64,000 nucleotides of DNA from Cycloclasticus sp. (lineage in GTDB: Bacteria > Pseudomonadota > Gammaproteobacteria > Methylococcales > Cycloclasticaceae): NCBI GenBank assembly GCA_002733135.1, contig NVUJ01000002.1, positions 62,001 to 126,000 on the forward strand, given 5' to 3'. Under the pieces are notes generated by a model. It saw only the letters and a program-made list of their open reading frames with translations. It did not search any database and was not told the origin of the DNA. A program made the translations under genes and the position numbers. Of the stretch, positions 63,501 to 64,000 are shown piece by piece. Every line of letters starts with the position of its first letter. Positions within the stretch are counted from its first letter, which is position 1.

Positions 63501-64000
63501 GAAACACAGTCTGAAAGAAAACAGTACTTAGATAGTCAGCAATTTGATTTAACTGAAGCGCTTAAAACATTAGAATCTGCGATAGATAAAATTGATAAAG
63601 AAAGCCGGTTATTATTCAAGCAAACATTCGATAAAGTGAATGAAGGCTTTGAAAAGAGGTTCCCAAAATTATTTGGTGGCGGACATGCGTATTTGCAACA
63701 AATGGGTGACGATGTTCTTGAGTCAGGCGTGACCGTAATGGCTCGCCCCCCTGGTAAACGTAATAGTTCGATACATTTACTGTCAGGTGGTGAAAAGGCG
63801 TTAACGGCGGTGGCGCTAGTGTTTTCAATTTTCGATTTAAATCCTTCGCCGTTTTGTATGTTAGATGAGGTGGATGCACCACTTGATGAGGCGAATGTTG
63901 GTCGTTTTGGTGAATTGGTGAGAGAAATGTCTAAAAGCGTTCAGATAATTTTGATTACGCATAATAAGGCAACCATGGAAATGACCAATCAATTAGCCGG
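60576..64000 (+). CDS. smc: Chromosome segregation protein SMC (3'-partial)
   Basis: The frame is open from the ATG at 60576 to the window edge, about 1141 codons. [19 protein letters not shown] is the canonical start; Walker A [9 protein letters not shown] (31-39); [43 protein letters not shown] coiled coils; a hinge around 510-640 ([28 protein letters not shown]); then [18 protein letters not shown] and Walker B [15 protein letters not shown] near the end. Only about 20-30 residues appear to be missing. ATPase that organises and segregates the chromosome. Confidence 0.95.
   Translation, partial: [1141 protein letters not shown]

Overview
The window is low-to-mid GC gammaproteobacterial chromosome. 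Housekeeping genes (pyrF, a class II fba, uup, a yqiA-type esterase, htpG, queF, smc, one tRNA-Ser) flank a roughly 38 kb catabolic region. Biphenyl/naphthalene-type ring-hydroxylating dioxygenases, phasins and a marine-type gene style suggest an obligate or near-obligate hydrocarbon degrader resembling Cycloclasticus. That assignment is inference from gene content, not a search.

Layout. (1) 1-3.3 kb: membrane-anchored multicopper oxidase (5' end outside the window), a cupredoxin, a YqaA-like membrane protein and a methyltransferase. (2) 3.3-9.4 kb, minus strand: two paralogous lipoproteins, a sorbosone-dehydrogenase-like beta-propeller, a PHB-depolymerase-like esterase, class II aldolase, two phasins and pyrF. 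(3) 9.5-18.7 kb, plus strand: a 1476-residue hybrid kinase/phosphorelay/GGDEF-EAL protein, a small esterase, a DUF2797 protein, a CinA-like protein, Uup and tRNA-Ser(GGA). (4) 18.7-36 kb: aromatic catabolism. It holds two ring-hydroxylating dioxygenase alpha/beta pairs, a BphC-type extradiol dioxygenase, a C-C bond hydrolase, HpaH-like hydratase, HpaI-like and DapA-like aldolases, NahF-like and XylG-like aldehyde dehydrogenases and a beta-class GST. No ferredoxin, reductase or dihydrodiol dehydrogenase is present, so the upper pathway must be completed elsewhere. This block is full of decay: gabD, an NnrU-family gene and an acyl-CoA dehydrogenase copy are broken, and xylG has a stop at codon 5. 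(5) 36.4-54.3 kb: an island of CoA-ester chemistry. It contains a CitE-like lyase, a MaoC-type hydratase, a TetR regulator, an MmgE/PrpD protein, four acyl-CoA dehydrogenases, two class III CoA transferases, split hotdog hydratase subunits, a thiolase-like protein lacking the usual cysteine paired with a DUF35 zinc-ribbon protein, an Old Yellow Enzyme, a crotonase, an SDR and a true thiolase. (6) 54.4-64 kb: a ketopantoate-reductase-like protein, a limonene-epoxide-hydrolase-like protein, a flavin reductase, a DUF2889 protein, htpG, a His-rich secreted protein, queF and smc (3' end outside).

How it fits together. Region 4 would oxygenate and cleave an aromatic ring and take the cleavage product to pyruvate plus an aldehyde. 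Region 5 looks like a complete side-chain or substituted-dicarboxylate degradation pathway working on CoA thioesters. It combines parts known from itaconate degradation (Ict/Ich/Ccl), benzylsuccinate beta-oxidation (Bbs) and actinobacterial steroid side-chain removal (ChsE1E2/ChsH1H2/Ltp2). The two divergent promoters of region 5 share a TAACA-N2-TGTTA palindrome, which suggests one regulon, plausibly under the TetR protein encoded within it. The substrate is not evident.

Mobile and repeat features include a 168-bp, exactly symmetric palindromic MITE-like element, a dispersed ~140-bp repeat present twice (one copy carrying two insertions of a 24-bp unit, the other forming the 3' end of a gene), and two near-identical hairpins bracketing the nahF-like gene.
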